This document shows positions 21,698-30,293 of a DNA stretch of 43,240 nt, in pieces. The notes beneath the pieces were generated by a model. It searched no databases. It saw only the letters and a list, made by a program, of their open reading frames with translations, and was not told the DNA's origin. The translations under genes and the position numbers were made by a program. This DNA is from an uncultured Ruminococcus sp. (GTDB lineage Bacteria; Bacillota; Clostridia; Oscillospirales; Ruminococcaceae), in contig CADAEJ010000007.1 in the NCBI GenBank assembly GCA_902786965.1, forward strand, positions 1 to 43,240, in the 5' to 3' direction. Each line of letters opens with the position of its first letter. Position 1 is the first letter of the stretch.

Positions 21698-24616
21698 TCA
21701 GTTCCAGTGATCAAGCCCCTCGAACTTCTTTTCCTTGTACGCCTGCTCGATCGAGTCGTAGATAACGACATTCTTCACAGCGCCCAGGTCAGAGAAGAAC
21801 TGCAATTTGTGTGTGTAGTTGTGACCTGCATAGGTCTGTGTGTATTCCTTGAAGTGGTTGTCATAGTCGTCAGCCTTTATGTACTTGACAAGCTTTGCAC
21901 CCGAATAAAAGATCGTTACCTTTGCCGTGCTTTCCGCCGCAACAACCGTAGTAGACTTTGTATCGGAATCATTGTCGATATCAACGAATACCTTTTCGCC
22001 CTTTTTGTTTGTAACATCGGGGAAGATCTCGCCGTCATCGGGCTTTGCCATAAGACCCTCGAGCTTGATAGGCTGTCCCTTGTCATCGTTGAACTGTACA
22101 GCCACACGGTTCACAAGGTCGGTAGTCGTAAGATCGGTGTAGTACCCTGCGGTCTTTACAACGATCACCGATGCAAGCGCATAGCAGGTCTCGTCATGCT
22201 CGCCCATCTTAACTATCGGCAGCTCGGGGTACTTTACCTTAATAGTCGAAAGCGTCTGACCTGTACCCTTGTAGTTTTCCTGCGATTCTATCGTTATCTC
22301 GGGTTCTTTTGTCATAACAGGGTGAATGTGACCGCTGTACTGGTACCACATTTTCTCCCAGTTGTATTCCTTCGGATTATCCGAAAGATATGTAGAATTG
22401 AAAACAGGAACAACAGAATCTATGTACATTCCGGGCGGCAGCAGCTCGTGGAAAACGACCTCCTTGCTGCCCTTGATAACGCCCATATCAATAAGCTGCC
22501 GCAGATCCTCCTCACTGCCTGCCTTGCCTGTCATAGCCGCGAGTGTGTAGTTTACCTTTACCTGATCCTCGGTATAGCTTGTATATCCTGTCGTTTTAGC
22601 AGAGCCGCAGATAGCATCTATACCCGTGATGTTATTTCTTGCAGAAAGTCTTTTAGCTATCCTGACGCTGCCCGCCTCGTTTGAGTGTCCCTCGTAAAGC
22701 TGCGCGTCCATCGCCAGCAGATCCTGCTTTACCCAGGGGTCGCTTGAATATACGGTATTTGCGTCATTGGGGTTTTCCCAAACGCCGTTGCCGTCATAGC
22801 CCATCTGACCGTCCCAGTTGAACAGCTGGAAGTTCTCCAGTTTGATCTTTTTCATATTTTCAAGCACCTTCTTGACCGTGGTGCCTGTGCCTTTGAGAAC
22901 GCCCGAGAGCTTTGAAATTAGCTCTATATCGCCGTTAGCGCCCCTATAAACGAACTTTACTCTGTAAACTCCGTCCTTTGCCTTTTGGAAAGCAAATACC
23001 TCGCTGCCGTTTTCATCGACATATGTATACTTGCTTGTGCCGTCCTTGGGCAGCGTTACATACTGGTCGAGCTGCCATATATCAGGGTCTTTCTGCGTCA
23101 TAACATAGACCTCGACAGGATCTCTGCCGATGATAGGGCGGTATTCGTATTCACTTACCTGCATATCCAGCGATACAGCTGAAACGTCCTTGTGAATAAC
23201 CTCCATAGTAAAGGTCTTGAAATGGAAATCATCAGGTGTGAGCCTTGCATTTGTCTTTCCGTCATCACCAAGACCGTTTACATACATCGCATCGTCAACG
23301 ACCTCCATCCAGTACGGACCGTTTTTATATGTATATCCGTCAACAGCGCCGTACTTGTAGGTCTTGCCTATGCCCTTTATCGTGTAGCCGAAGGTCGCGT
23401 CCTTGCCTGCGCGCAGCAGGTTAAGTGCGCCCGACGGGTCGGGGTTGCTTTCCTTTTCAACGCTCCAGATATCTCCGGCGTATACAGCCCCCATGCTCTG
23501 CCATACCGAGATGCAGTCATCCTTTGCCGTTGTAACGTCATTTTCATCGCCGTCAACGCCGACATAAACTATCTCAGCCTCGTTCTTTATGTATGGGTTG
23601 TTGCCGCTTGGGTCCTCCGCCATAGACTTTGGATACTTTACAAGCACAAGGAACCAGTTGTCATATGTGTTGTATTTCCAGTATCCTGCATACGGTCCCT
23701 CTGTCTCCTTGTCAAGCGCCGTGCAGTCTTTGTATGTGGACATACGCGATACCGCAACTACCTCGCCGCCCTCCTGCGGAGTATCCTTGATGTAGGTAGT
23801 AACTGACTGGTTCCTGTCCACGTTTGCAACGAGCCTGTAACCGATGTAGTCATAATTCTCGCAATCCTGCGCAAATTTTTCGGGAGTGATGCCGTACTTG
23901 CTGGTGAGCTTGTATCTTGTTTCGAGAATATCGTTCCACGCATAGTAGCAGCCGCTTTTAACACCGTAATCCTCGGTGCTCTTGGTCAGCGTCGCGTTCC
24001 TGACGTGTGTGCGGAATGTAGCCGTCACTTTTTCGGGGGAGCGATCCTCGCCCGATTTTGTATCGGTTATGCTGATCTTGAAATCCTGCGAAGCATTGTC
24101 CTTTACAGTGAATGCGTTGATCTCGTATCTGAAATCAAGCTCGATCTGCGGAGCAGATGCCGCAAGGTTGGTCAGCACGATAGTCGAATCCTCGCCCGTC
24201 CTGTTTGAATTGTCCTCAACGAGCTTGAGCATAGACGTAGGCTGGTTTATCTGCGTAAGGAAGGTTGCTTTGTTCATCATGCGGTAATAGCCGCCGTCAC
24301 GGTCTGTAAATGCCCTGAACGGTATAACTATGCGCAGCTGCCCCTCCTCGTACTTTTTGTTGAGGCTTATGCGAAGCTGCAATGATACCGTCTGACTCGT
24401 GCTTTTAATATCGTAGTCAGCCGCCTTGTCGCCGTTTGACAAGGTGATGTGGTCGTCGCCCGAGCCCTTTACAAACACCAGATCGATGTTTTCGGGGTAC
24501 TCTGCATCAGCAGCAAACGCCCTCGGTGAAGAGCCTGCGACCAGCGTAAACAAGCATATCAGCGACATAATGACGCATATTATGCGATACGCAGGACGTT
24601 TTGTACTTGTGCTCAT
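21698..24616 (-). CDS. N-terminal part of a giant secreted surface protein (adhesin/pilin-like), truncated
   Basis: The ATG at 24616 follows AAGGAGG. The 972-residue product has a signal peptide (about 8-35, ending SPRAFAADA), then a large beta-rich extracellular region with Asp/Tyr/Gly-rich stretches and no motif I can name, as in large Clostridia adhesins. It ends GLDHWN at a TGA, and the frame continues unbroken behind it (see 19115-21697). As written it would be secreted without a wall anchor. One base change in that codon would restore a protein of 1,833 residues with five isopeptide domains and an NPQTG anchor. A consensus promoter about 95 bases upstream serves it alone. Confidence 0.88.
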   Translation of the reverse strand: MSTSTKRPAYRIICVIMSLICLFTLVAGSSPRAFAADAEYPENIDLVFVKGSGDDHITLSNGDKAADYDIKSTSQTVSLQLRISLNKKYEEGQLRIVIPFRAFTDRDGGYYRMMNKATFLTQINQPTSMLKLVEDNSNRTGEDSTIVLTNLAASAPQIELDFRYEINAFTVKDNASQDFKISITDTKSGEDRSPEKVTATFRTHVRNATLTKSTEDYGVKSGCYYAWNDILETRYKLTSKYGITPEKFAQDCENYDYIGYRLVANVDRNQSVTTYIKDTPQEGGEVVAVSRMSTYKDCTALDKETEGPYAGYWKYNTYDNWFLVLVKYPKSMAEDPSGNNPYIKNEAEIVYVGVDGDENDVTTAKDDCISVWQSMGAVYAGDIWSVEKESNPDPSGALNLLRAGKDATFGYTIKGIGKTYKYGAVDGYTYKNGPYWMEVVDDAMYVNGLGDDGKTNARLTPDDFHFKTFTMEVIHKDVSAVSLDMQVSEYEYRPIIGRDPVEVYVMTQKDPDIWQLDQYVTLPKDGTSKYTYVDENGSEVFAFQKAKDGVYRVKFVYRGANGDIELISKLSGVLKGTGTTVKKVLENMKKIKLENFQLFNWDGQMGYDGNGVWENPNDANTVYSSDPWVKQDLLAMDAQLYEGHSNEAGSVRIAKRLSARNNITGIDAICGSAKTTGYTSYTEDQVKVNYTLAAMTGKAGSEEDLRQLIDMGVIKGSKEVVFHELLPPGMYIDSVVPVFNSTYLSDNPKEYNWEKMWYQYSGHIHPVMTKEPEITIESQENYKGTGQTLSTIKVKYPELPIVKMGEHDETCYALASVIVVKTAGYYTDLTTTDLVNRVAVQFNDDKGQPIKLEGLMAKPDDGEIFPDVTNKKGEKVFVDIDNDSDTKSTTVVAAESTAKVTIFYSGAKLVKYIKADDYDNHFKEYTQTYAGHNYTHKLQFFSDLGAVKNVVIYDSIEQAYKEKKFEGLDHWN

Positions 24617-24710
24617 TCCTGATGTTCCTCCTTCATGATCCTGTTATTCTCCTGTATGCCGCAAGCACCGCGAAAGTGCCGTCAATAGATGATGAACGGT
24701 ATACAACTTT

Positions 24711-24739
24711 ATAATAGCATTTTTATATGCACTTGTCAA
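24711..24739 (-). promoter_or_regulatory. Promoter of the giant surface-protein gene
   Basis: On the minus strand TTGACA (24739-24734), 17 bases, TATTAT (24716-24711). The leader of about 88 bases holds a small GCAC...GTGC hairpin before the ribosome site. Confidence 0.83.
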
Positions 24740-24797
24740 GAAATATTTAAAAATAATAACATTGTCACGAAAAAGATTGATTTTTGCTAAGGAAAGT

Positions 24798-25652
24798 TTA
24801 CTCAAAACCGTATGAAACCGCATCTATCCTGCCGTCAAAGTACACAAGGTCCCCGTCAGAAAAGTTCCACACCGCCTTGAATACAGTAGGCAGCTTTATA
24901 CCGTCATTTGATACCTTGTAATCGCTGCAAAGCGCGGTCCACGGGGTCTTGTCGTCCTTTCTGTCGGTCGTCACGAAAGAGGTCATCTCGTAGTTATCGT
25001 TGAAAGTAAACACACCGCTTACCGTCTGTCCCTTGTAAGTAATACTGCCCCTGACCTCACGCTCGCTTATCTGCTCAAAGCTGATATAACCGCTTGTCAG
25101 CGCCGTCGGAACGAACAAGCTCTCTGCAAGATACGTCACAAGGCAAGCCCTGTCCATCTCCTCGCCCCTCTCGTTGAACAGCGTGATAAGCTTTGCTAAA
25201 ACGCCCTTCATTCCGCCTTTTCCGTCCTCGAAATAGTCATACCCCTGAAACGGCACCCCGAACATTCCCGCATCGTCAAAAGCCATTCTGCACGGCTCTT
25301 TTGCGTAGTTGTACTGCGTGTAGTCCATCTTCATTTTTGCGCCGTTTTTGCCCGTGCAAAAATCCACATCCTTGTACTGCATTTTGAGGTACGACATCTT
25401 CCTTTTGCCGATATATCCGCAGTTTTCGGCGTATCTGCGTATCGCCTCGGGGAAGTCCTCAAAGTCCTTTTCGGTGAAAACCTCTCCGTCAAAACCCATA
25501 GCGTACTGTTTTGCAAGCCTGCGCGTGTCCTTTTCAAACCTCTTTTTCAGCGGCGAATACGCGATATTAAACCATATCATCAGTATCCCCACTACCGCAA
25601 GCACCGCACCCAGCGCAACAAACATACCTTTTCTCCTCCTTGTTCTTTTCAT
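24798..25652 (-). CDS. DUF6544-like membrane-anchored protein
   Basis: The 284-residue protein has one N-terminal membrane helix (about 9-30) and then a soluble domain. The pattern FPEAIRRYAENCGYIG near residue 67, then MKMDYTQYNY, FDDAGMFGVPFQGYDYF, CLVTYLAESLFVPTAL, then RKDDKTPW and the closing GIKLPTVFKAVWNFSDGDLVYFDGRI, follows the DUF6544 family as I know it; its function is unknown. The start codon lies four bases after the marR stop and its ribosome site lies within the end of marR, so the two are co-transcribed and coupled, and its level is likely set by that MarR protein. Confidence 0.8.
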   Translation of the reverse strand: MKRTRRRKGMFVALGAVLAVVGILMIWFNIAYSPLKKRFEKDTRRLAKQYAMGFDGEVFTEKDFEDFPEAIRRYAENCGYIGKRKMSYLKMQYKDVDFCTGKNGAKMKMDYTQYNYAKEPCRMAFDDAGMFGVPFQGYDYFEDGKGGMKGVLAKLITLFNERGEEMDRACLVTYLAESLFVPTALTSGYISFEQISEREVRGSITYKGQTVSGVFTFNDNYEMTSFVTTDRKDDKTPWTALCSDYKVSNDGIKLPTVFKAVWNFSDGDLVYFDGRIDAVSYGFE

Positions 25653-25656
25653 TTTC

Positions 25657-26136
25657 TCATATCTCCTGTGCGTATTTTTCTACCTTTTCTATGCCCTCAT
25701 ACAGCTTGCCGTAAAGGCGGAAAAGCTGCATGATCTCCTCCTCGCTGAAGTGCGAGAACAAAAGCTGCATCGTCTTTGAATGCCGCTGCTCCATTTCGGC
25801 AAAATACTGCGCCGCCTTTTCGGTCAGCTCTATCCTCACCGAGTTGTTCGCGCCTTGCAGCAGCTGCACAAAACCCTTGTTTTCCAGCGCAGCTGCGAGC
25901 TTTTTGATGTTCTGACGCGAACAGCCCATAAGGCTTCCCACGCTGCTTAGCGTTCTTGGCTCGGGGCAGCTTACCGTCATCGCGATAAGCAGCCACTGCT
26001 TCATTGATATCTGCGTCTGGAGCTTTTCGCACGCCGTCTGCATTCTGTTCTGTATCACAAAAATGCTTGCAAATATCGCTTTTGTGCGCTCAAGGTTGTC
26101 GGCTGAAAAGCTTTCGTACATCTCATTCATTTTCAT
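25657..26136 (-). CDS. MarR family transcriptional regulator
   Basis: This 159-residue protein starts after AAAGGAGG. It has the MarR winged helix: helix WLLIAMTV, then TLSSVGSLMGCSRQNIKKLAAALENKGFVQ (about 65-95, recognition helix SRQNIKKLAAAL), and the wing AANNSVRIELTEKA-like segment (residues 96-108), with long dimer helices at both ends. Operators in its own promoter imply autorepression together with the DUF6544-like gene. The inducer is unknown. Confidence 0.92.
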   Translation of the reverse strand: MKMNEMYESFSADNLERTKAIFASIFVIQNRMQTACEKLQTQISMKQWLLIAMTVSCPEPRTLSSVGSLMGCSRQNIKKLAAALENKGFVQLLQGANNSVRIELTEKAAQYFAEMEQRHSKTMQLLFSHFSEEEIMQLFRLYGKLYEGIEKVEKYAQEI

Positions 26137-26160
26137 TGTTTGTTCCTCCTTTGATTTGAT

Positions 26161-26209
26161 AGTAACAAGTTACTGCTTACAGTATAGCAACTTGTTACCG
26201 CTTTGTCAA
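26161..26209 (-). promoter_or_regulatory. marR promoter with two GTAACAAGTT operators
   Basis: On the minus strand TTGACA (26209-26204), 17 bases, TATACT (26186-26181). GTAACAAGTTGC fills the spacer (26198-26187, minus) and the near-perfect palindrome AGTAACAAGTTACT (26161-26174) lies at and after the start point: a textbook autorepression layout. Confidence 0.87.
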
Positions 26210-26236
26210 TAGGGCACACATTATTTTAAACATTTA

Positions 26237-26299
26237 ACTACCGATCGGTCGTTATAAACTACCGTTCGGTAGTTTCAGACTACCATTCGGTAGCCTGTG
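26237..26299. repeat. Three 21-bp units with ACTACCGNTCGGTAGT palindromes
   Basis: ACTACCGATCGGTCGT (26237), ACTACCGTTCGGTAGT (26258, perfect) and ACTACCATTCGGTAGC (26279) start exactly 21 bases apart, two helical turns. They lie between the marR promoter and the terminator of the GGDEF gene. The ACCGNNCGGT core is typical of TetR-family operators. Confidence 0.85.
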
Positions 26300-26302
26300 C
26301 AC

Positions 26303-26333
26303 AAAAAATACCCGACAGCCTTGAACTGTCGGG
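26303..26333 (-). terminator. Terminator of the MBL-GGDEF operon
   Basis: CCCGACAG pairs with CTGTCGGG across a seven-base loop; on the minus strand TATTTTTTG follows. Confidence 0.9.
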
Positions 26334-26349
26334 CAGTTTGTTATTCTTT

Positions 26350-27369
26350 TTAACCGTACACCTGATTCCTGCCGCTGTCCTTTGCGCTGAAAAGATTGTC
26401 ATCGGCAATGGCGATATTTTCCTCAATGGTTTTTGCACGGTCATACTTGCAGCAGCCTATGCTCATAGTCACCTTAACGGGAAGAACGCTTATCTTGAAT
26501 GAAGTTTTCATTACCTCGAGCCTGATCTCTTCGGCTATCTTTTTACATTCGTCAAGGTCGGTACCCGGCAGGACCATTACAAATTCATCGCCGCCCCAGC
26601 GGTAAACGCTGTCGTTATAGCGGCAATGCTGTGCGAGGATACCTGCAATGTCCTGTAAAACGGTATCTGCGGCGGTGTGGCCGTAGTTGTCGTTTATCTT
26701 CTTGAACTTGTCAAGGTCGCAGATGAAAACGCAGAAAGGACTTGTGAACTTGGGGTCAAGGAACTCTGCATACTTGTGCATAAAGTCGTGATAAAGACCT
26801 GTGCGGTTGCGAAGCCCTGTAAGTGAATCTACCTGCGAATCCTCAAAGAATGTCACGGATTCGAGCGTGATGCCGCAGATAAACGCCGCAAGTGAGAGCT
26901 TTTTAACGTCAGCGACTTCGTCAAAGCCGTTCTCGCCGACCTTGTTGATTATCTGGAAAGCGCCGATATACTCGCCGTTTATATCCGCAACAGGCATAAC
27001 AAGCACGGAGAATGTGATGTAGCCGGTCTGCTTGTCGATATCGGAATTGAAATCGGGGTCGCTGTAAGGGTCGTTGCTGACGATAACGCGCTTTTCTTTA
27101 AGTGCCTTGCCGACAAGTCCTGCGTCCTCGGGGATAACTATCCTGTTCATTTTTGTAGCGGAAGTTGTCCACAGCTCGTGGTTTTCCTTATCCCACTTCC
27201 AGAAGCTTGCTCTGTCAGCACCTACGAGTGTTCTTCCAAGCTCGGTGAGAAGCTCAAAAGCGTCATCGTGCCCCTCGCCCTTTTTTTCCTTTGAACACAT
27301 TGTTGCATAGAGCTTTTCGCCTATGTCATAAACCTCCGCAAGCAGTTCCTTTTCGTTCTGAAAATCCAT
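26350..27369 (-). CDS. GAF-GGDEF diguanylate cyclase
   Basis: The 339-residue protein starts after AAGGAGG. It has a short N-terminal helix, a GAF sensor domain (about 30-172; ASFWKWDKENHELW, GYITFSVLVMPV, GAFQIINKV) and a GGDEF domain (about 178-339). The active site WGGDEF is intact (residues 258-263), with the metal Asp in FICDLDKFKKIND. Arg250-x2-Asp253 lies five residues before it, the inhibitory I-site for c-di-GMP. It should therefore make c-di-GMP in the cytoplasm under control of a small molecule or redox signal at the GAF domain. It is the second gene of an operon with the MBL hydrolase, 29 bases downstream. Confidence 0.94.
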   Translation of the reverse strand: MDFQNEKELLAEVYDIGEKLYATMCSKEKKGEGHDDAFELLTELGRTLVGADRASFWKWDKENHELWTTSATKMNRIVIPEDAGLVGKALKEKRVIVSNDPYSDPDFNSDIDKQTGYITFSVLVMPVADINGEYIGAFQIINKVGENGFDEVADVKKLSLAAFICGITLESVTFFEDSQVDSLTGLRNRTGLYHDFMHKYAEFLDPKFTSPFCVFICDLDKFKKINDNYGHTAADTVLQDIAGILAQHCRYNDSVYRWGGDEFVMVLPGTDLDECKKIAEEIRLEVMKTSFKISVLPVKVTMSIGCCKYDRAKTIEENIAIADDNLFSAKDSGRNQVYG

Positions 27370-27398
27370 AATGTGACCTCCTTTTTTTGATATTGTAT

Positions 27399-28109
27399 TT
27401 ATTCTTCAAAAAGCGGTGCAAGATGCGCACCTGTGCGCTTTGCTGCACTTTGCAGAATTTTTTCGTCATCGGTGTGCATAAAAAATATCTTCACCTGTTT
27501 GTCCGCAAGCTCGCGCAGAGTCGGTTCAAGCTCGCCGATGAACAGATGCACGGGCGAGGCATACGCAGACATTTCCGTATACAGCTCGCAATCAGGCGAG
27601 AGATACTGCATAAACGGCTCGAGCGTGCAGGTATCGCCTGTAAAGACAACGCGCCTGCCGTCAAGCGAGAGCACAAAGCCGAAGCATCTGCCCTCAAGCT
27701 GCGGGGTGTGCTCGGTCGCAACGGGGCAGACAAACCACTCAAAGTCCGTATTTTCGGCAGTTTGCACGGTATATCCGCTGCTGTCGCACCCATCGAGCTT
27801 TTGGGTGAGGAAAAGTATATCATCTGCTACCTCGCTGCTCGGTGCTACGACTAAAACGGGGATATGCAGCACATAAAAGCAGTAATGTATCAGCATACCC
27901 AGCCCGCCGACGTGGTCGGAATGGGTGTGGGTGATAAGCACGATGATGCGGCTGACGCGCGTACCTGCGAGCTTATCCGCACCGACGATGCACACCTTAT
28001 GCACCGCCGACATAGGGCAGTCGATAAGCACAAGGTCGCTGCCGCGGGTGAAACAGGCGCAATTGTTTTCGCCGAAAAACGCAGCACCTCTGCCCAGAAA
28101 CTTCAGCAA
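27399..28109 (-). CDS. MBL-fold metallohydrolase (RNase Z/lactonase-like)
   Basis: TTG at 28109 is chosen as start because AGGAGG lies eight bases before it; an in-frame GTG at 28118 touches that site directly and cannot be used efficiently. The product (236 residues) has the metallo-beta-lactamase motifs THTHSDHVGG (about 58-67), a His in ATEHTPQ, FTGDT, and FMHTDD near the end, giving a two-metal site. This set fits ribonuclease Z-like or small-ester hydrolases; the substrate is unknown. No signal peptide is seen. It is followed by the GAF-GGDEF gene in one operon, so its product might feed that sensor (inference). Confidence 0.88.
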   Translation of the reverse strand: MLKFLGRGAAFFGENNCACFTRGSDLVLIDCPMSAVHKVCIVGADKLAGTRVSRIIVLITHTHSDHVGGLGMLIHYCFYVLHIPVLVVAPSSEVADDILFLTQKLDGCDSSGYTVQTAENTDFEWFVCPVATEHTPQLEGRCFGFVLSLDGRRVVFTGDTCTLEPFMQYLSPDCELYTEMSAYASPVHLFIGELEPTLRELADKQVKIFFMHTDDEKILQSAAKRTGAHLAPLFEE

Positions 28110-28149
28110 ACGATACACCTCCTGTTGATGATGTGAGCCTCTGATGGCT

Positions 28150-28178
28150 ATTATAACACATTACTAAAAAAATTTCAA
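28150..28178 (-). promoter_or_regulatory. Promoter of the MBL-GGDEF operon
   Basis: On the minus strand TTGAAA (28178-28173), 17 bases, TATAAT (28155-28150). Confidence 0.82.
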
Positions 28179-28408
28179 CGGTTTTGTTATTTTTATTTTA
28201 TATTTATTAAAATTTTCTGCGAAATATGGGGACAAATTTCTGATAAAATGGCAAAAGAGTTGATAAAGTGTGACTACATTATTTGCTATGATGATCTCAG
28301 CGGCGGGTGCAGGGGTGAGCTGTGAAGTGCGCAGGGGCGCTGCTTTATGAGAAACGCACGTTGCGTAACGGCAGTTATTGACAAAGTGTAAAATATGCCG
28401 CATCAGGC
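28179..28408. other. Divergent intergenic region without a gene
   Basis: Its left third (28179-28260) is very AT-rich and the right part G+C-rich. A small palindrome ACGCACGTTGCGT lies near 28363. I see no credible coding frame (no ribosome site before the short frames) and no RNA gene. Confidence 0.6.
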
Positions 28409-28437
28409 TTGACAATGCTGCACATCGCGGTTATAGT
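28409..28437 (+). promoter_or_regulatory. Promoter of the ABC-2 exporter operon
   Basis: TTGACA (28409-28414), 17 bases, TATAGT (28432-28437). Confidence 0.85.
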
Positions 28438-28480
28438 ATATTTACGCCATTGTACAGAGAGATAACAGGGGGGAGAAAAA

Positions 28481-29488
28481 ATGGCAGGGATAATAGAGAT
28501 AAAAAATGTCACGAAGGAGTTCAGGGTGCTTAACAGGCGCGAGGGGCTGAAGGGCAGCCTCAAAGACCTGTTCTCGCGCAACTACAAGACGGTGCGCGCG
28601 GTCGATAACGTGTCGATGAGCATTCAGCAGGGCGAGATAGTCGGGTATCTGGGGCCCAACGGCGCAGGCAAAAGCACAACGATAAAGATGATGACGGGCG
28701 TGCTTGAACCCACAAGCGGCGAGATACTTGTGAACGGGTGCGTGCCCTACAAAAACCGCACAAAAAACGCGGAAAACATCGGTGTTGTTTTCGGGCAGCG
28801 CTCGCAGCTGTGGTGGGCTTTGCCGCTTATCGAATCATTCAGGCTGCTAAAGGATATTTATCAGATATCCGACAGCGGCTATGATGAGATGATGAAGCTT
28901 TACGGCTCGCTGGTGGATATTGAGCCGCTTTTGCACAAGCCTGTGCGGCAGATGTCGCTGGGGCAGAGGACTTTGAGCGACATACTTGCGGCGTTTCTGC
29001 ACGACCCGAAGATAGTGTTCCTTGACGAGCCGACTATCGGTCTTGACGTTTCGATGAAGGCAAAGATAAGGACGCTTATACACGCGCTGAACAAGGAAAA
29101 GAAAACGACCGTGATACTCACCACGCACGATATGGGCGATGTTGACGCGCTTTGCAGGCGCATTGTCATAATCGACCACGGAAAGATGCTGTATGACAAC
29201 GATATTGAGCATCTCAAGAGCTTTTTCGGCTCGTACAGGACGCTCAAGGTGCGCGTTGACGGCGACCTTGCAGCGCAGACGCAGCAGATACAGGGGCAGT
29301 ACCCCGATTTTTCGGTCACCTGCGATGAGCAGGAGGAGTGGATATCGGTGCTTGTGGACGAGGACAGGCAAAAGGTGCTTGACGTTCTCTCGCAGCTTCA
29401 GAAAACGCACAGGATAAAGGATATGCAGCTGGAGGAGATATCGACCGAGGAGGTCATAAAGAAAATATACGAGGAGGGAGTGCGATGA
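28481..29488 (+). CDS. ABC-2 type exporter ATPase
   Basis: The 335-residue protein starts after GGGGGGAG. Walker A is GPNGAGKST (58-66), the signature is MSLGQR, Walker B is IVFLDEPTIGLD and the switch is TTHDMGD; a C-terminal domain of about 90 residues (EHLKSFFGSYRTLKVRV...) follows, as in ATPases paired with ABC2_membrane_6 permeases. The N-terminal insert with FSRNYKTVRAVDNVSM is typical of this subgroup. Its last four bases overlap the ATG of the first permease. The exporter's cargo cannot be told; family relatives are often in drug or lipid export. Confidence 0.93.
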   Translation: MAGIIEIKNVTKEFRVLNRREGLKGSLKDLFSRNYKTVRAVDNVSMSIQQGEIVGYLGPNGAGKSTTIKMMTGVLEPTSGEILVNGCVPYKNRTKNAENIGVVFGQRSQLWWALPLIESFRLLKDIYQISDSGYDEMMKLYGSLVDIEPLLHKPVRQMSLGQRTLSDILAAFLHDPKIVFLDEPTIGLDVSMKAKIRTLIHALNKEKKTTVILTTHDMGDVDALCRRIVIIDHGKMLYDNDIEHLKSFFGSYRTLKVRVDGDLAAQTQQIQGQYPDFSVTCDEQEEWISVLVDEDRQKVLDVLSQLQKTHRIKDMQLEEISTEEVIKKIYEEGVR

Positions 29489-30288
29489 AAGCAAAGAGAT
29501 ATCTCGCGCTCACGAGGGCAGGCGTTATCGAGGCGCTGCAGTTCAGAGCCTCGTTTATAGTGATGGTGATAGGGAACCTGCTGTATCTTATCGTGGTGTA
29601 TTTTCTGTGGAAGGCGATATATGCGTCTGCGGGCAGCGATGTTGTCAGCGGAATGACCTTTTCGGACACGCTGGTTTACCTTGTGCTTGCCACGGCGCTT
29701 TTCAACTTTATGGAGATGTACGCTGTATGGCAGATGGGGCGCGACATACAGTCGGGCAAGATAGTGCTTGACCTGCTCAAGCCGATGGAGTACCGCAGGT
29801 ACTTGTTCTGGTCGTTTACGGGGACGTTCATAATGCAGTTTTTGTTCACCTTTCTGCCGACGTTCATCGTGGTCGCGGCGGTGACGCACGGCGCGATACC
29901 GCTTGGGATAAACATTTTATACTTTATGATATCGGTGGTACTTGCGGTGAGCATAAATTACAGCATCGACTTTTTTGTGGGGACTATCTGCCTTTACACA
30001 GAGTCGATATGGGGTATAAACATAATGAAGCAGGTGATAGTGCTGCTGCTTTCGGGCGCGACGATACCTATTGCGTTTTTCCCCGAGCCGCTCAAGTCGA
30101 TAGTTTACTATCTGCCGTTTCAGTCTATCTACAACGCGCCGCTTTCGCTTCTGCTTGACGGCAGCCCGAGCGCAGAAAAGGTTCTGACGACGCTGGGTAT
30201 GCAGCTTTTCTGGTGCGTGGCTATGCTTATAATAAGCAAGGCTTTCTGGAAGGCATCGCTGCGGCAGATAACGGTGAATGGAGGCTGA
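29485..30288 (+). CDS. ABC-2 exporter permease 1 (ABC2_membrane_6-like)
   Basis: This 267-residue protein has six predicted membrane segments beginning about residues 20-40 (FIVMVIGNLLYLIVVYFLW) and ending LFWCVAMLIISKAFWKASL. It starts at ATG 29485 within ATGA shared with the ATPase stop, so it is translationally coupled. Segments such as LLSGATIPIAFFPEPLKSIV and YLPFQSIYNAPLSLLLDG match the ABC-2 family PF06182 as I know it. Together with the next, similarly sized permease it would form a heterodimeric channel. Confidence 0.9.
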   Translation: MKAKRYLALTRAGVIEALQFRASFIVMVIGNLLYLIVVYFLWKAIYASAGSDVVSGMTFSDTLVYLVLATALFNFMEMYAVWQMGRDIQSGKIVLDLLKPMEYRRYLFWSFTGTFIMQFLFTFLPTFIVVAAVTHGAIPLGINILYFMISVVLAVSINYSIDFFVGTICLYTESIWGINIMKQVIVLLLSGATIPIAFFPEPLKSIVYYLPFQSIYNAPLSLLLDGSPSAEKVLTTLGMQLFWCVAMLIISKAFWKASLRQITVNGG

Positions 30289-30293
30289 TGGGT

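Noticed and set aside
26237-26299. Short CRISPR array or replication iterons
   Set aside because: The units are 21 bp with only 5 bp between palindromes and no unique spacers, no cas genes and no replication gene; operator sites fit better.
28164-28415. Minus-strand frame of 83 codons in the intergenic region
   Set aside because: No ribosome site, crosses the exporter promoter, and composition is that of an AT-rich spacer.
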